This document shows, piece after piece, positions 1 through 11,194 of a stretch of 64,000 nt of DNA. The stretch lies in the NCBI GenBank assembly GCA_023078555.1, contig CM041201.1, positions 8,005,172 through 8,069,171 on the forward strand. Reading direction: 5' to 3'. The translations under genes were made by a program, and so were the position numbers. Below the pieces are notes generated by a model. It had not been told where the DNA came from, made no database searches, and was given only the letters and a program-made list of their open reading frames with translations. This stretch comes from Ulva prolifera (lineage: Eukaryota; Chlorophyta; Ulvophyceae; Ulvales; Ulvaceae). Every line of letters begins with the position of its first letter. Positions within the stretch are counted from its first letter, which is position 1.

Positions 1-40
1 GTGATCGGTCCCTAGAGAGTCGCACAGAAGGTGTTCAACA

Positions 41-3000
41 ATGGGCATCACCGATCCGCTAGCTGAGGCCATCACCGCCCATGGGCACTTTGAAGCAGGA
101 GCATTAATTGGAAAGGGGTCATACGGCTCTGTCTACGAAGGGTACGTGTGCCCTGGCTCCCGCTGGTGTTGACTGTGACCCGAGCTGGCCTTCCACCTGC
201 CCACATCCACAACCTGATCCCACGGTTGCAGCAGAAACAACAAGGACGGATCCAAGGTTGCTCTCAAAGTCATCGACCTCGACGAGCTGTGCGACTCCAC
301 CACCACCACCACCTGAGCTGCAGTCTGCAGCACTTCATGCCTGCAGCACTCAAATCCAATCTTACTGTACTCACGCCCGCTCCCTCTGCAGTGAAGATGA
401 CATCAGCGACGTCATTCAAGAGATCACAGCCCTCGCCAACTGCAACTGCCCGCAGATCACCAAATACTTCGACTCCATGCTGCTCCCCGACTCGTCCAAG
501 CTGGTCATCGCGATGGAGCTGATGTCCTGCTCGGGCTCCGACCTGGTGCTGCCCCTTCCCTACTCCACCACTTCATGCCTGCAAGGCCCACGCTGCCACG
601 TTCCCCACACCTCCTCCGACTCATTGCACGCAGCTCACGCCGTTTTGACCACATGCTGTGCACTGACCCACACTCGTTCATGCCCCTCATCCCCAGCAGA
701 CATGTCGTGGGTGCATAAATTCACCTCCCGGAACCACTGCGCTGCACGCATGGCCTCCCAGCCTGCCCCAGGTCATAGGCTTTGGTGCTCATGCAATGCA
801 ATGACCAGGAATCCTCTCAAGCTGCAGCTCCTGCACTTGATTCACCTGCACGCTACCCGCCACACAGATGCACCACGCTCGGCCACCACGCCACCACCCA
901 CCCGCACGCATATGCATGCAGCTCGAGATCGCGCCGTGGCCAGAGGTGGGAATTGCGTACACGATGCGCCAGATGCTGCTCGCGCTCGACTACCTGCACC
1001 GGCAGAACCGCATGCACCGCGACATCAAGGCCGCCAACGTGCTGCTGTCCGCCGGCGGCGTCGTCAAGGTCGCGGACTTCGGCGTCAGCGGCCAGCTCAC
1101 CGCGACGCTCGGCTACAAGCGCCGCACGTTCGTCGGCACGCCGTACTGGATGGCGCCGGAGGCGATCGAGTCGTCGGAGGAGGGCTACACCTGCTCTGCC
1201 GACATCTGGTCCCTCGGTGCGGTTTATTTAAAAAGAAAAATTGTTTCGGCGCCAAGGCGCTCTGGTGCTGCAGTGCGGGCGAGACGGTGGGGTCTCTCGG
1301 CTGTAGGGCTTGCGTTGCCTCGTGCGATGGGCGGGGGCACGAGGGCGGGTGTTATTAGGGGCTTCCCGCTGCGCTGCGTGATGTGCATCTGATGCTTGCT
1401 TGTCCGATCAATCCTGCAGGCATCGTTCGCACACGTGGTCGCGTCGATCCTTTCCACGCGGCCATGGGTGACACTGAGCCGGTTTCGGCCCATGCACCTT
1501 GGCGGCCATGAGCCGCGCGGGCAAGGCTCATGGACACGCGTAGACCCGTCGGCGACGGCCAGGGCGAGGGTACCCGTGCCAAACCGACTCCGAGACAGGC
1601 GCGCTGCACTGTGCAGGCATCACGGCGATCGAGATGGCGCAGCAGCGGCCGCCGCACTCCGACCTGCACCCCATGCGCGTGCTGTTCGTCATCCCGAAGG
1701 CCGAGCAGCCGCGCCTGGCCGGCGGGCAGTGGAGTGCGGAGTTCAAGGACTTTGTGGCGCTGTGCACTGCGATGGACCCCCTGCAGCGGCCCTCGGCCTC
1801 CGCCCTGCTCGGCCACCCCTTCCTGCAGGTGCCTCTCCACACGGCTCTCCCTCCGTCGAACATACAACCTGCTTGTTTGTTCGTTGTCAGTGCAAGCTGC
1901 GTGTTTGCGTGTTGTGTGTGCGGCCTACTTGTCTGAATGTTGTACACCACGCCTGCTCTGCTTTGTGTGCGCACGTCCTGATTGTCTGTATCTGGTGCAT
2001 GCAGCCTGCGTGTTTGTAACTGCGGCTGTGAACAGCTGAGCCTGTGTTTCTGTTTCCTCGCACAGGCCGAGCAGCGTACGCGTGATATGCTGTGACGCAT
2101 GCTGTGACACACGCATGCTGTGACACACGCATGCTGTGACACACGCTGTGTCACATGAGCCTCGTGCGGTGCTGCAGAATCAGGACAAGCCGCCGCCAGA
2201 GCTGCAGGCGCTGCTGGCGGCTGCGGAAGAGAAGCGCGCCGCCGCGCGGCCGGCCGCCGTGTCCGCGCCGCCCTCCCGCCGCACCACCAGCCACCGCGCC
2301 GACTCCGCCGGGCCCTTCTGGGACTTCTCGGGCGACGGCCGGAGCGGCAGCGCGGCCGGCGAGGCTGCCGGGGAGCCGCCGGCAGCGGCTGCGGCGGGCG
2401 ATCAAGGCACCGTGCGCCTGCAGAGGTTTCCGCCGAGCTCCTGGACGGTGTGCCCTGCGCTCTGCTCTGCCGCGTGCTGACCTGGCCTATGTGTGCATGT
2501 ACGTATGCATGGAATCACATGGTGTTGCGTGAGTGTGATACAGGGGGGGTTTTGGGGGGGTCGGTCCAGGGGCTGCGCTCACCGTGCGCTTCGCAGACGT
2601 TCGCGCCAGACAGTTGCCAGCGCTGGGGTACGATGTGTGTCTGGAGTGTACCTCGGGGCATAGTGCCACCTCTGCCATGCACACATGTTGTGGTCCCCAT
2701 CAGAGACTGTGCTTATGCACGTTGAAAAAAAGAAACGTTGCCCGGCACAGGCCCGTGCTGTGCACACCTTCATGCTGTGCCAGCTGCTCAGCGTGAGCCA
2801 GTGCGGCCAGCTGGTGACCGAGGCGCATGAGCTGAAGGTGTTGGACGGTGCAGGACACTGCGGACGGCACGGTCCGCATGCGGCCAGAGAGCCGCGGCAG
2901 CGGCGGCGGCGGCGGCGGCGGCGAGGGGCCACAGTTTCGGACCGTCACGGCGGCGGACATGGCAGCGTACGCCGATGAGAGCGACGTGCCGCTGATCACG

Positions 3001-4435
3001 GCGGCGAAGGGCGGCGCGCGGCCGCAGCAGCCGCCGCTGCGGCCGCCGTCGCTCCGCGCGGTGCGTGCCCCTGTGTGCAGGTTTGCGTGCCCGCACGGCG
3101 TGCATGTTGCGTGGAGCGCCTGTTGCAGGACGCCAGAAGCCATGCCTGAACGTTGCGCAGTAGCTCGTGAGCTGCCAGCAGTGTACATTTGGCGGACCAG
3201 GGCTGTCGGGCTGCTGTATCGGCTCTGGTATGCAGCCATACCTTTCCTGCGCGGCACGCCCCGGTGCGGGAGATTCAGGCAGATCTCATGCAGCAGGCTC
3301 ACTTTCCGTACGCTGCGCAGCATCCTGCCGGCAACACATGTGGGATCGCATGCACCACAACGGGCGCAGCCAAACCCTGCGGAACCTCCCCGCACCTGCA
3401 TCACAATGGAGCCTGCACCAACAGGAAGTTCCGTCTGTGCTGCAGCCGAGCTCGCGCCACGCGAGCGGCTCGTTCACGCCGTCCGACGTCGCCGCGGCGA
3501 TCGCGCACGTGGCCGGGCCCGGCACCCTGAAGCACGTGATCGCGCCGGCACTCGCGGCCGCGGCCGCCCCGGCGGAGGGCGCAGGCCCGCCGGCGCAGGC
3601 GGCCGCCGCCGACGCGGTCGACGCGTTTGCGCGGCTGGAGGCCGCGGCGCCGGGCGCGTGCCTCGCGTTTGTGGCGCAGGTGATGACGGAGTCCGTTGCC
3701 GCGCCGATCGCCGGCGGGGGCGACCTGACGCAGCTGCGGAAGTTTGCGACACGCATGGCCGCGGCGGTGCAGTCCGGTGCGTCTTGAGATCATCTGCTCT
3801 GCTATGTACAGCGACACTTCACCCCTCCGTGTACCCTCAACACAGCCGCTTGAGCCCGATGTTGATGATGAACGAATATGTGCTGTGGTCGTGTTGGGTG
3901 GGGGGAAGTGTGCACTCGGGTTTTCATCGGTCATCCAGGAACACTGAATGAGTGGAGAGCTGACAGGTGAGCTGTGCCTACAGAGTCTCTTTTTCTGCAG
4001 CCGGGCTTCCATGACTCCGCGGCGTTGGATGTGGGAAGTGATGGGCTGCCACGCGACCCGCGTGCCCGCATGACGTTTTTTGGTGTCACTGTACTGATTT
4101 GACAGGATGGACAGGTGGCGCGAAACACAACCTTGCTGTTCCGAGGGGGTGTTTGCGTGTCACGCATTATGCCCACCTGAAATACCAGACTTCCAGGCGA
4201 TGCGGTGCACCGGTGACATTCGGGTCACCTGCTGCGCATACCGTTCGATGCATGGTGGCGAACCACTCGTGATACCGGAGGACTGTGCGTTGCTGACCCA
4301 CGGTGCCTTGCAGCGCCGGACGAGCCCGCTGAGGACAAGGCGCCGATGCTGGAGTTCCTGAAGCAGCGCCGCCGGTCGAGCCTGGCGCGAGAGGAGCTGC
4401 GCGCCGCAGGCGTCGCGAGTCCGCTGGGCGCATAG
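41..4435 (+). CDS. STE20/Hippo-type Ser/Thr protein kinase (SIK1/MST-like)
   Basis: Multi-exon kinase of the STE20/germinal-centre group. The ATG at 41 opens directly into the glycine loop (GKGSYGSVYEG). The first introns splice in phase: VYEG joins a segment ending VALKVIDLDEL (VALK lysine, about 235-288), which joins EDDISDVIQEITAL (from 392). A GC-rich exon near 930-1215 carries HRDIKAANVLL, DFGVSG and GTPYWMAPEAIES, the STE20 signatures. Another, about 1625-1830, carries the C-lobe ending LLGHPFLQ. Later exons encode a low-complexity tail with a polyglycine run (about 2900), a mostly alanine-rich stretch (3430-3785) and a final exon ending SSLAREELRAAGVASPLGA. In plants and animals the closest class acts in cell-size, polarity and division control; that role is inferred. 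The kinase call is very secure, internal splice sites less so. Confidence 0.88.
2097..2154. repeat. 16-bp tandem repeat ending in a hairpin, inside a kinase intron
   Basis: The unit gcatgctgtgacacac occurs three times in a row (2097-2112, 2113-2128, 2129-2144). The last copy runs into GTGACACA-cgc-TGTGTCAC (2136-2154), a perfect 8-bp stem with a 3-nt loop. It lies between the C-lobe exon and the tail exons of the kinase. Confidence 0.85.
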
Positions 4436-4707
4436 CCTCAGGGCTACACGGTCTTGATCGGCGACCAGAAGTTGTAGATGGTCGGCCAGAGAGCGCTGAG
4501 GCGCGTTGGTGGGCAACGGTGCAGGCTGCGAAAGGGGATGCACACAGGTGCCCAATGGCCAGTTCAATGTAGTGTGATAGAGACAGTTAAGTATGGATCA
4601 CGGCCCGTGTGGAATAATAGTGATGGCACGTGCCGGTGGTGCCAATGTCATGCTGACCAACACGAGACTACGGTTTGTGTCTGTGTGCTTGTGGAGTCCG
4701 TGCAGTC

Positions 4708-4712
4708 TTACA
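4708..4712 (-). terminator. Candidate polyadenylation signal (TGTAA) of the saposin-like gene
   Basis: TGTAA on the minus strand about 80 nt past the stop at 4790. TGTAA is the usual chlorophyte signal. Confidence 0.5.
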
Positions 4713-4738
4713 GATTGGCGCGGTCTACGATCGGCCGT

Positions 4739-4743
4739 TGTAA
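4739..4743 (+). terminator. Candidate polyadenylation signal (TGTAA) of the STE20-type kinase
   Basis: TGTAA about 300 nt after the kinase stop at 4433-4435, beyond the minus-strand signal of the opposing gene. Confidence 0.4.
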
Positions 4744-4789
4744 ATGATCTGACACCCGTATTTTATATGACGAAAGGCCCCTGCTGTGG

Positions 4790-5443
4790 TCACAATTCGC
4801 CTCTGTCGACGAGGTTGTGATGTTCGCAAGCGCCTGCTACTTCTATACACATTTGACTCATGACTGTCTTGGTCCCGTACTGGAATATGCTGTCTTCGAT
4901 GCTGTTCATCGCACTAGGAGTCAACAATTCATTGCAAGCTTCCTGCAGATGTGTACCGCTTGGTCCCGGATGAAGCTCGTACACAGACGCGCAGAACGTC
5001 CCGAGAGTTTGCATGATCTCCATTTCAGACAGGCCTGAGATTGCAAACTGCCGTGCTGTTCTGGTGAGGCCGTCATCATCAAATTCCCCAGCATCGTGCT
5101 TTTGCTTCCTCTTGGCTACCAGTCTTTCCTCGAGTTGCTCCTCCAGCATCGAAGCGACTGCCACACACTCTGCACGACACAACGAGTACAGGACAGCAGC
5201 GGCTGAGGCACGATCCGAGCGCTTCGATGAAAGCAAGTGCAAAGTGTGCAATCATTAGTTCACGCCTTGACCGCAGTCCACGAATGCTCGGCTGTAACAG
5301 GACACAGCTGTTCCGGTCATCATTCTGAATCACGTCGCACCCGCGCAGGTTACCGCAGAGGTCGCTCGCGCAAAAAGCAACACTGTCAGCAGTGAGGCAA
5401 CACAAAATCTCCAAGGGCGCAGAAGATTCTTTGTGGCTTGCAT
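4790..5443 (-). CDS. Small secreted/ER saposin-like protein (Canopy-like candidate)
   Basis: Two-exon gene of about 173 residues. Exon 1 (5443-5354) begins at an ATG and encodes a signal peptide: MQATKNLLRPWR, then a hydrophobic core CVASLLTVLLFA and a small-residue end ATSA. A 132-bp GT-AG intron (5353-5222) is phase 0. Exon 2 gives CRAEC, a charged helix EEQLEERLVAKRKQKH, then LGTFCASVYEL, EACNELL and SQMCIEVAGAC, ending RGEL. Six cysteines spaced CxxxC...C...C...C...C in a short helical secreted protein recall saposin-like domains and the Canopy (CNPY) ER cochaperones. The C-terminal GEL could be a weak retention tail. Family assignment is from pattern only; the signal peptide and gene structure are firmer. 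Confidence 0.6.
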
Positions 5444-5500
5444 GTTACAGCAAGCTGGCACAAACTGTGCTCAACGGGTCAGTGTTCAAGCACCATGAAT

Positions 5501-5505
5501 TTACA
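5501..5505 (-). terminator. Candidate polyadenylation signal of NUP58
   Basis: TGTAA on the minus strand 232 nt past the NUP58 stop and only 58 nt before the ATG of the next minus-strand gene. Confidence 0.4.
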
Positions 5506-5736
5506 ATTTCGAACGCTGGATTCGCTTCAATGCCACATGCCAGCTGTGTTTCAGCTAAAGTATATGCAACGATGCACTACCACGCCATCGAATTTCTGAC
5601 CCTCCTCGACGGACGTAGTGGCGCAGGGGCTACCGTCGCTTCGCCTTGACGTTTGATCTGCCGTTCCCCACACTTGCGAACCCTCCACCTGCACAGACCA
5701 GTATCTGCCTTTCAGAATGTTCACCATAACAGTACA

Positions 5737-8075
5737 TCAGCGTCGGTGTCTCAGCAGGTGGACCTCACCTAGCAAGCTACTTGATGAGGCGGGGGCGGTC
5801 AAAGCCAACTGTGTGTTAGGCGCCACTGGCGCTGCTGCAGCCACAGTAGGCGCTTGCACGCCGGCCATCGCCTTGACTGGCTGGATCTCCGGTGCTCTTC
5901 GGCGCTCCTCGGCCTCCAGGTCCTCCTCAGCATCCGCCTGAGCAAATGGATCGAAGAAGTTCCCTTGGGCAGCCTGTGTCTGCAGGTGCGCCTCCCGCAT
6001 CCGGTCAGCTGCATTCATCACGCGAGCGACTCGGGCGGCGACGTGCACGAAGAACTCGTGCAGGCTGCTCAGCACGTCCGGGAGCGCGGACATGCCGCCT
6101 TTATCCCCTCCCTGGGAGTGCAGGCCGTTGCTAGGAACCAGGGCCGCATAGTCCCGGTGCATCTCCTGCAGGCGCTGCAGCTCCACCGTGAAGCCCCCCA
6201 CAGCCACGCTGAGGAACGGTGCAGGCAGCGGCGGCATCGACTTGAACAGGTGCGAGTGCTCCATGATCTTGGCCTGTTTCTGTGCTTCGTCCTGCAGCCA
6301 CCTCATCTAATCAGAATCAGCAATCGGAAGAATGGGGAGAAAGGAATCTGAGGCACATCTGAAGCGTCCTGGCCAACAGTCCAATTGTGGCAGAGAGCTC
6401 AGCACGTCCATCTCGGGAGTAACACTGTCATAAACACACGCACTCTTCCAGCCCGTGGGGAGCAAGATGCATGCCAGCAACATCCATGAAACGCCCACGG
6501 CAGGCCGGCATGCTAGGACAACTTGTGTCGCCTCAGCTATATCGGCTGCACTGGCAGGTGCCACATGATGCCACTGCTCTGTGTGTGTGCCTCACATCCA
6601 ATGATGACATGCATGTGGATTTAGTGCAACACTGCTGTAAGGTGGGGTAGCAGGGCTCCTGCTGGCCCGCAGAGAATCAACCCCGAGGTGTGATGATGTT
6701 GGTGTGTGTGAGTCTGGCGCGGGGTGTCTGCGAGGGGAGTGTTGTTGTTGATACAGCACAGTCCACGGCCGCGGCGCCTCGGACTGTGCTGTGTCGAGGA
6801 TAACGAAGACAGTGCGAATGGGAGGAGTCCCAGCTGTGCCGCTCGCTGCTTGCAGAGCGCACTGTGCGGTGGGCGGAGAGGGCGGACCCGTGTGGCCTCT
6901 ATGTCCCGGCGAACAACATTGACGCGCAGTTGATCATGCGCAGTCTGAGTCGCCTCTGCCAGAGCCACAACGTTGGCATGGAACGCGTCAGCGGCGCCAG
7001 AGTCCAGATCCAGGACCTTCTGAACCGTTGCAAGGCTTGCCTGCAGCTGTTTCGACGCGGCTGCGAGCTCTGCATGCTCTTGCTCGGGCCCCGAGTGCTC
7101 CAGCACGCCAACGCTGGACTTGAGGGCACGCCAGTCTTTCCGGACCTGAGAGGGCATCAAGGGTGAGGAGGGTGCAAACAGCCTGGTGTCGAGGGGCATG
7201 GCTGGTGTGTGTGCCAGCTTCGTGTGCATTCATGCGTGGTCGGTCACTGTTGCCTGACACGCGCATTCAATGGCAAAGAGCTCCATGTGAGTGCATACCT
7301 CGACGACTTTGCCGTGGACTTGCTTGAATGCCTGCTGCCAGTGGTCGGGCAGGTTAGAAAACATCGTCTCATTGGTGATGGGGCGCCCGTCCCTTCCCAT
7401 CTCAACCTGGAGCTGCTGTTGGGGTGCCTGAACAGCTCCAAACATTCCCGGGCTGTTCTGAGCGCCGAACAAGCCCTGGCTCGCAGCCGGCGCCCCAAAC
7501 AGCCCCCCTGGCGCTCCAAACGCAGTGCTGGACTGTGAAGCACCGAACATCCCCGGGGAAGACCCGAACAGACCGCCTGTTGCAGGTGCCCCGAAAAGGC
7601 CACCACTGGATTGCTGTCCACCAAATAGAGACGGCGATGGTGCTGGGGCTCCAAACAAGCCACCAGACGCAGGTGGAGCGCCAAAGAGACTGGCCGAGGA
7701 GGCAGGGGCACCGAAGAGTCCACCTGATGAAGCGGGGGCGCCGAACAGGCCTCCTGACGATCCAGTGGTGCCAAACAAGCCTCCAGGTGCTGGAGTGGAT
7801 GCCCCAAACAAATTGCTCTGGGGCGAAGCACCGAACAGACCGCCTGTGCTGGGTGTCCCAAACAGGCTCGCTGATGATGGCTGCTGCGCACCAAACAAGC
7901 TAGCAGAGGATTGTGCAGACCCGAACAGGCTGGCGCCGCTCTGTGGTGTCGCTCCGAACAGCGCGCCAGGGCTCGGCGACGGGGCGCCAAAGAGACCACC
8001 GGACGACGGGGTGCCGAACAAGCTAGCAGAAGAGGCTGGCGTCCCAAAAGGGGACGCAGCCTGTCCTCCAAACAT
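5737..8075 (-). CDS. NUP58: Nucleoporin Nup58 (FG nucleoporin of the central channel)
   Basis: Nup58 belongs to the Nup62-Nup54-Nup58 complex lining the central channel of the nuclear pore. The ATG at 8075 starts a long first exon coding about 200 residues of SLFGAP/GGLFGA repeats, the FG barrier domain. The repeats end in QVEMGRDGRPITNETMF, the conserved plant Nup58 entry to the coiled-coil region (GRDGKPI in plants). The next exon, from about 7150, gives VRKDWRALKSSVGVLEHS through VVRRDIEATR. The last exon (6306-5737) gives MRWLQDEAQKQAKI, LPDVLSSLHEFFVHVAARV and GNFFDPFAQADAEEDLEAEERR, matching the C-terminal helices. The stretch between about 6860 and 6310 probably holds a short exon I could not place. 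The family call is strong. Confidence 0.85.
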
Positions 8076-9176
8076 GTGACAGCCCTATCTCAGATCTACT
8101 CTCGCAGCCATGGTGCGCCTGCCGAAAGCTGCGCAGGCCTGGAACATCAAAAACGGCGACCAGCTGTGCACACGCAAAAGCGCAGCATGTACAGGGGAGC
8201 TCGGACTATGCTGGCGTGGAATTATTGCCTCAGGAATGGATTTCCCAGAACGGGACTGGGCAGTGTTGACCACGGCAAACAAGGCACGTCTGACTGATTC
8301 GATCACGCGCAATCTCTCATCACCCCGTTCTTCAACGTGCATCACAAGAGCGAGTAGCGTCGGCTAAACAGTCTGGACGGCTTTGTTCATGCAGGATTTC
8401 GTGCGCCATGAAGCCTTCGAAATAAGCGGACAGTTCTTCCTTGCACATTGTGGTTCAAACTACTCTCTCCGAGGTTGCGACCATTCGGGCCTGCATGATG
8501 AGCCGATGCCATGCTCATGTGCACTGTAGTTGGATCTCAACGGTGTGCTCTCTTGGATCAGACACGTGTTTCGGTACTTGACCCGCAAATTACCCCTTCG
8601 CACGAACTGATGCAGCTGTGCCTGAGGAACTCAAAGTAGATTGGAACACGTCTTGTTCTGTCCGGAGCTTCTTGTCTGGATCATCAACAAAGTTGATACA
8701 CATGACCGCCAGCAATTCGTCCGTGGGTCCGACGAGCGTGCCAGATGACGCAGCTGAACTGCGTGTTGAGGTGCGCTCATCCTAAACATCTACACACAGG
8801 ATGTTGCATTTCACGCAGTGTTAAAGCTGTAGAATTAGTATGCATCATGTTTTGAGCTTTCATACCGTTCAGATGATCCCTGCGATCCAACCGGGTTGGG
8901 ATCCCTTGCTGTCCTGGACCCTTCCGATCATCTCCGCCGTATGATACATTGCACATCAATATTGCCGTATGATATATTGCCCCAACTCTAAAAGTTGTGG
9001 TGCCCAGGTCAGGTTGGCACAGAAGAACCAAACATGCATTGTTTCAAAACATGCATTGTGCAAGCTGTCAAGGCTCAATTCACCATACAGCAAGGACCTA
9101 TCCATACATAGGCTGTCAGTGGATGTAGGTCCAGGAGTCGCAGTGCGGAACGGAGAAGCCGGGTGAAGTTGGCATC
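8076..9176. other. Intergenic region upstream of NUP58 and taxilin
   Basis: Divergent upstream region of about 1.1 kb. I see no convincing exon, except that a 5' exon of the taxilin gene must lie in its right part, because the first recognised taxilin exon has no in-frame ATG. No clear TATA box or repeat stands out. Confidence 0.5.
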
Positions 9177-10657
9177 TCACAGAACAAGCCAACATCCGCG
9201 TCGCAAGCCGATTTGGCAACTGCAGATGCAGCAGAGGCGCATCTGGCGACAGGCGTAAGCTCGTCCATGCATCTAAAGCTGAAGGAGTTGAATAAACGCC
9301 AACGTCGAAAAGTGAAGGAGCTGAACAAGGCGTTTGCTGAGAAGTATGTGCCGCCACTTGTGTTCTGTTCCAGTAGCCAGCAGGCCTGTCCAGGAAAGGT
9401 GCATGAAAGCACTTTCACAAGAGTATTGCTTGCGTACAGAGCCAAATGTCCAGAGAAGGCTGCCGAGGCCATGCGCCTTGCGGCAGAGGCAGCCATCAAG
9501 GAACAGACAAAGCTTGCCCAAAGTGAGATGGAAATGGGCATTGCAAAGAAGGAAGCCATAGAAGCGCTTGCTGCCAAAGAAGCTAAACTGGCTCATAGTA
9601 ATAATTTGGTCAATCAGCTGAAGGACCTGTGCAGGGAGCTGCAACACAAGTCACAGCAGGTGTGAGCTGTGCCACATTCACATGATCCGCCACGTACGTA
9701 TTGGCAAGTTCGCAGCGATCTGGGTCACGCTGAAGTCATCATGCTGTGCAGTATGCAACCGAAAACGACAGAATCCGGGCAGAAGAGGCCCGGAAACGAC
9801 AGGAGTCTGCAGAGGAAGTTCACGCTGCATTCACGAAGCTGTCGGAGCGGCTGGACAAACAGTCTGAACATGCGACAGCAGCACACCAAGAGAACGAGGA
9901 CCTCCGAGCACAGCTCTCTAGGATTAACGAGGTCCTCACGCTCTCTGACGAGATTCGCAACAAGTATGAGGTAGAATGCAACCGGCTTGGTGCAGAAGCC
10001 CAAGCGCAGGTGAGACTCCTGTGTGGGCAAGTATACCGTGAGTAGACCTAGTGCAGCTGAAGAACGCAGTTCAACTCTTCACAGGCCACCAAATTGGAGG
10101 ACTGACCCAGGCTCTGTGCCTTTGCAGAAGGAGCTTGCAGAGAATGCTCTGAAGCAGCTGCAGGAGAGTGAGCAGAGGTGTATCACCTATGCCCAGCGCG
10201 TCCTAGAGCTGCAAGAAGCAATGCAGAAGGCGTCGGATGCCATGAAGTCATGCCATACGACTAATGTACAGCTGAGCGACGATAAGAAGGTGCGGTTCAG
10301 GGGCCGTGCTTCACCTGTTTTCCTTCGACATGGCATCACTTGCCCGACCTTCACCGGTCCGCCCTGCAGGAACTGACTAAGCTGAACCGCAATCTGACCG
10401 AGGAATACACCAAGGCAGCACGGTTGCTGGCATGCTCGATAGAAAACAGTAATACAAAGGACACCCAGATTCAGAAACTGCAACTAGCAGTCAAGCGGCT
10501 GGAGAGCTTGTGTCGCTGTTTTCAAGAGCAAATCCGAGCACATTCTGATACCAAACATGCTGGTGTGACTTCCTGTCGCTGCAGCGGCAATCCACTGTCA
10601 GTGTGCATTGTTTTGCGATGTGAATACTTGTACATGTGCAAGCACTGGAATGGCTAG
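9177..10657 (+). CDS. Taxilin-family coiled-coil protein
   Basis: Long coiled-coil protein with the taxilin signature. Exon 1 as seen (to about 9660) has KLKELNKRQRRKVKELNKAF, a basic helix, and LVNQLKDLCRELQHKSQQ, the taxilin KLExLCRELQ motif. Later exons give ENDRIRAEEARKRQ, AAFTKLSERLDKQSEHATAA, LTLSDEIRNKYEVE, AYxQRVLELQE-type helices, KLNRNLTEEYTKAARLL and finally IQKLQLAVKRLESLCRCFQEQ, the second LExLCR block near the usual taxilin C-terminus. Taxilins bind syntaxins and act in vesicle traffic in animals. The start is unresolved: no ATG precedes the first exon in frame, so a short 5' exon is missing. The 3' end is also uncertain; a further exon after an acceptor near 10700 could extend the protein to about 10780-10815. 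Confidence 0.78.
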
Positions 10658-10884
10658 ATTCAGTGGCGCCGCAGCTTGTCACAATTCATAAAGCCTGCAG
10701 GGACGAGCGAGTCATCCCAGCAGATGCTGCATCAACAGGAGACCTCGTGGCCCGTACGCGTGGTCTTGAAGTGTTCAGGTGATGCTGTCATGGTGGATGT
10801 CCAAGTGCAATAGGCGACACGAGATCCAACCCATGCCCAGGAGATCCAAGCGTCTACGCAGAAAAATGCCTAGCACGTCAAGCC

Positions 10885-10889
10885 TGTAA
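10885..10889 (+). terminator. Candidate polyadenylation signal of the taxilin gene
   Basis: TGTAA about 230 nt after the stop at 10657, or about 75 nt after the alternative stop near 10814, which fits the longer model better. Confidence 0.4.
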
Positions 10890-11052
10890 TTCTTTCGATG
10901 ATATAAATGTCCAGATTTGAGAGATTCACTTGGCGATCACTCCAGCCACAACTGCTTGCATGCAGACGATTATGTATAATTCTGCTTCATGCTGACATCT
11001 GGAAGCCACTCCAACGAATTCCGACTCATTGCCACCTCAAATGTCGGAAATT

Positions 11053-11057
11053 TTACA
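11053..11057 (-). terminator. Candidate polyadenylation signal of the CH-domain gene
   Basis: TGTAA on the minus strand about 138 nt past the stop at 11195. Confidence 0.45.
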
Positions 11058-11194
11058 TCCACACTTGCACTGCGCCATGCAAGTGGAACCAACATGATTG
11101 TGTGTAAGTTTCCATCCTGTTTGCCTTTTTGCTTCCACCTGGTGTACAAACATGTTCATATCTGCCGCTGCGGGAGGCCTTGTTCGAGGTCCAG

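Larger units (their letters stand above)
4436..4789. other. Tail-to-tail intergenic spacer
   Basis: Spacer between two convergent genes with no coding signal. It contains TTACA at 4708-4712 (TGTAA on the minus strand) and TGTAA at 4739-4743 on the plus strand, so the candidate polyadenylation signals cross each other. Confidence 0.6.
10658..11194. other. Taxilin 3' region and convergent spacer
   Basis: Tail-to-tail spacer between taxilin and the CH-domain gene. It may hold a last taxilin exon (about 10700-10780). The rest is AT-richer and non-coding. It contains plus-strand TGTAA at 10885 and minus-strand TGTAA at 11053. Confidence 0.5.

Noticed and set aside
108-1358. 416-codon plus-strand frame taken as one protein
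   Set aside because: It reads through introns of the STE20-type kinase. Only small parts (such as the EDDISDVIQEI segment) are real exon; the HRDIK/DFG exon is in another frame.
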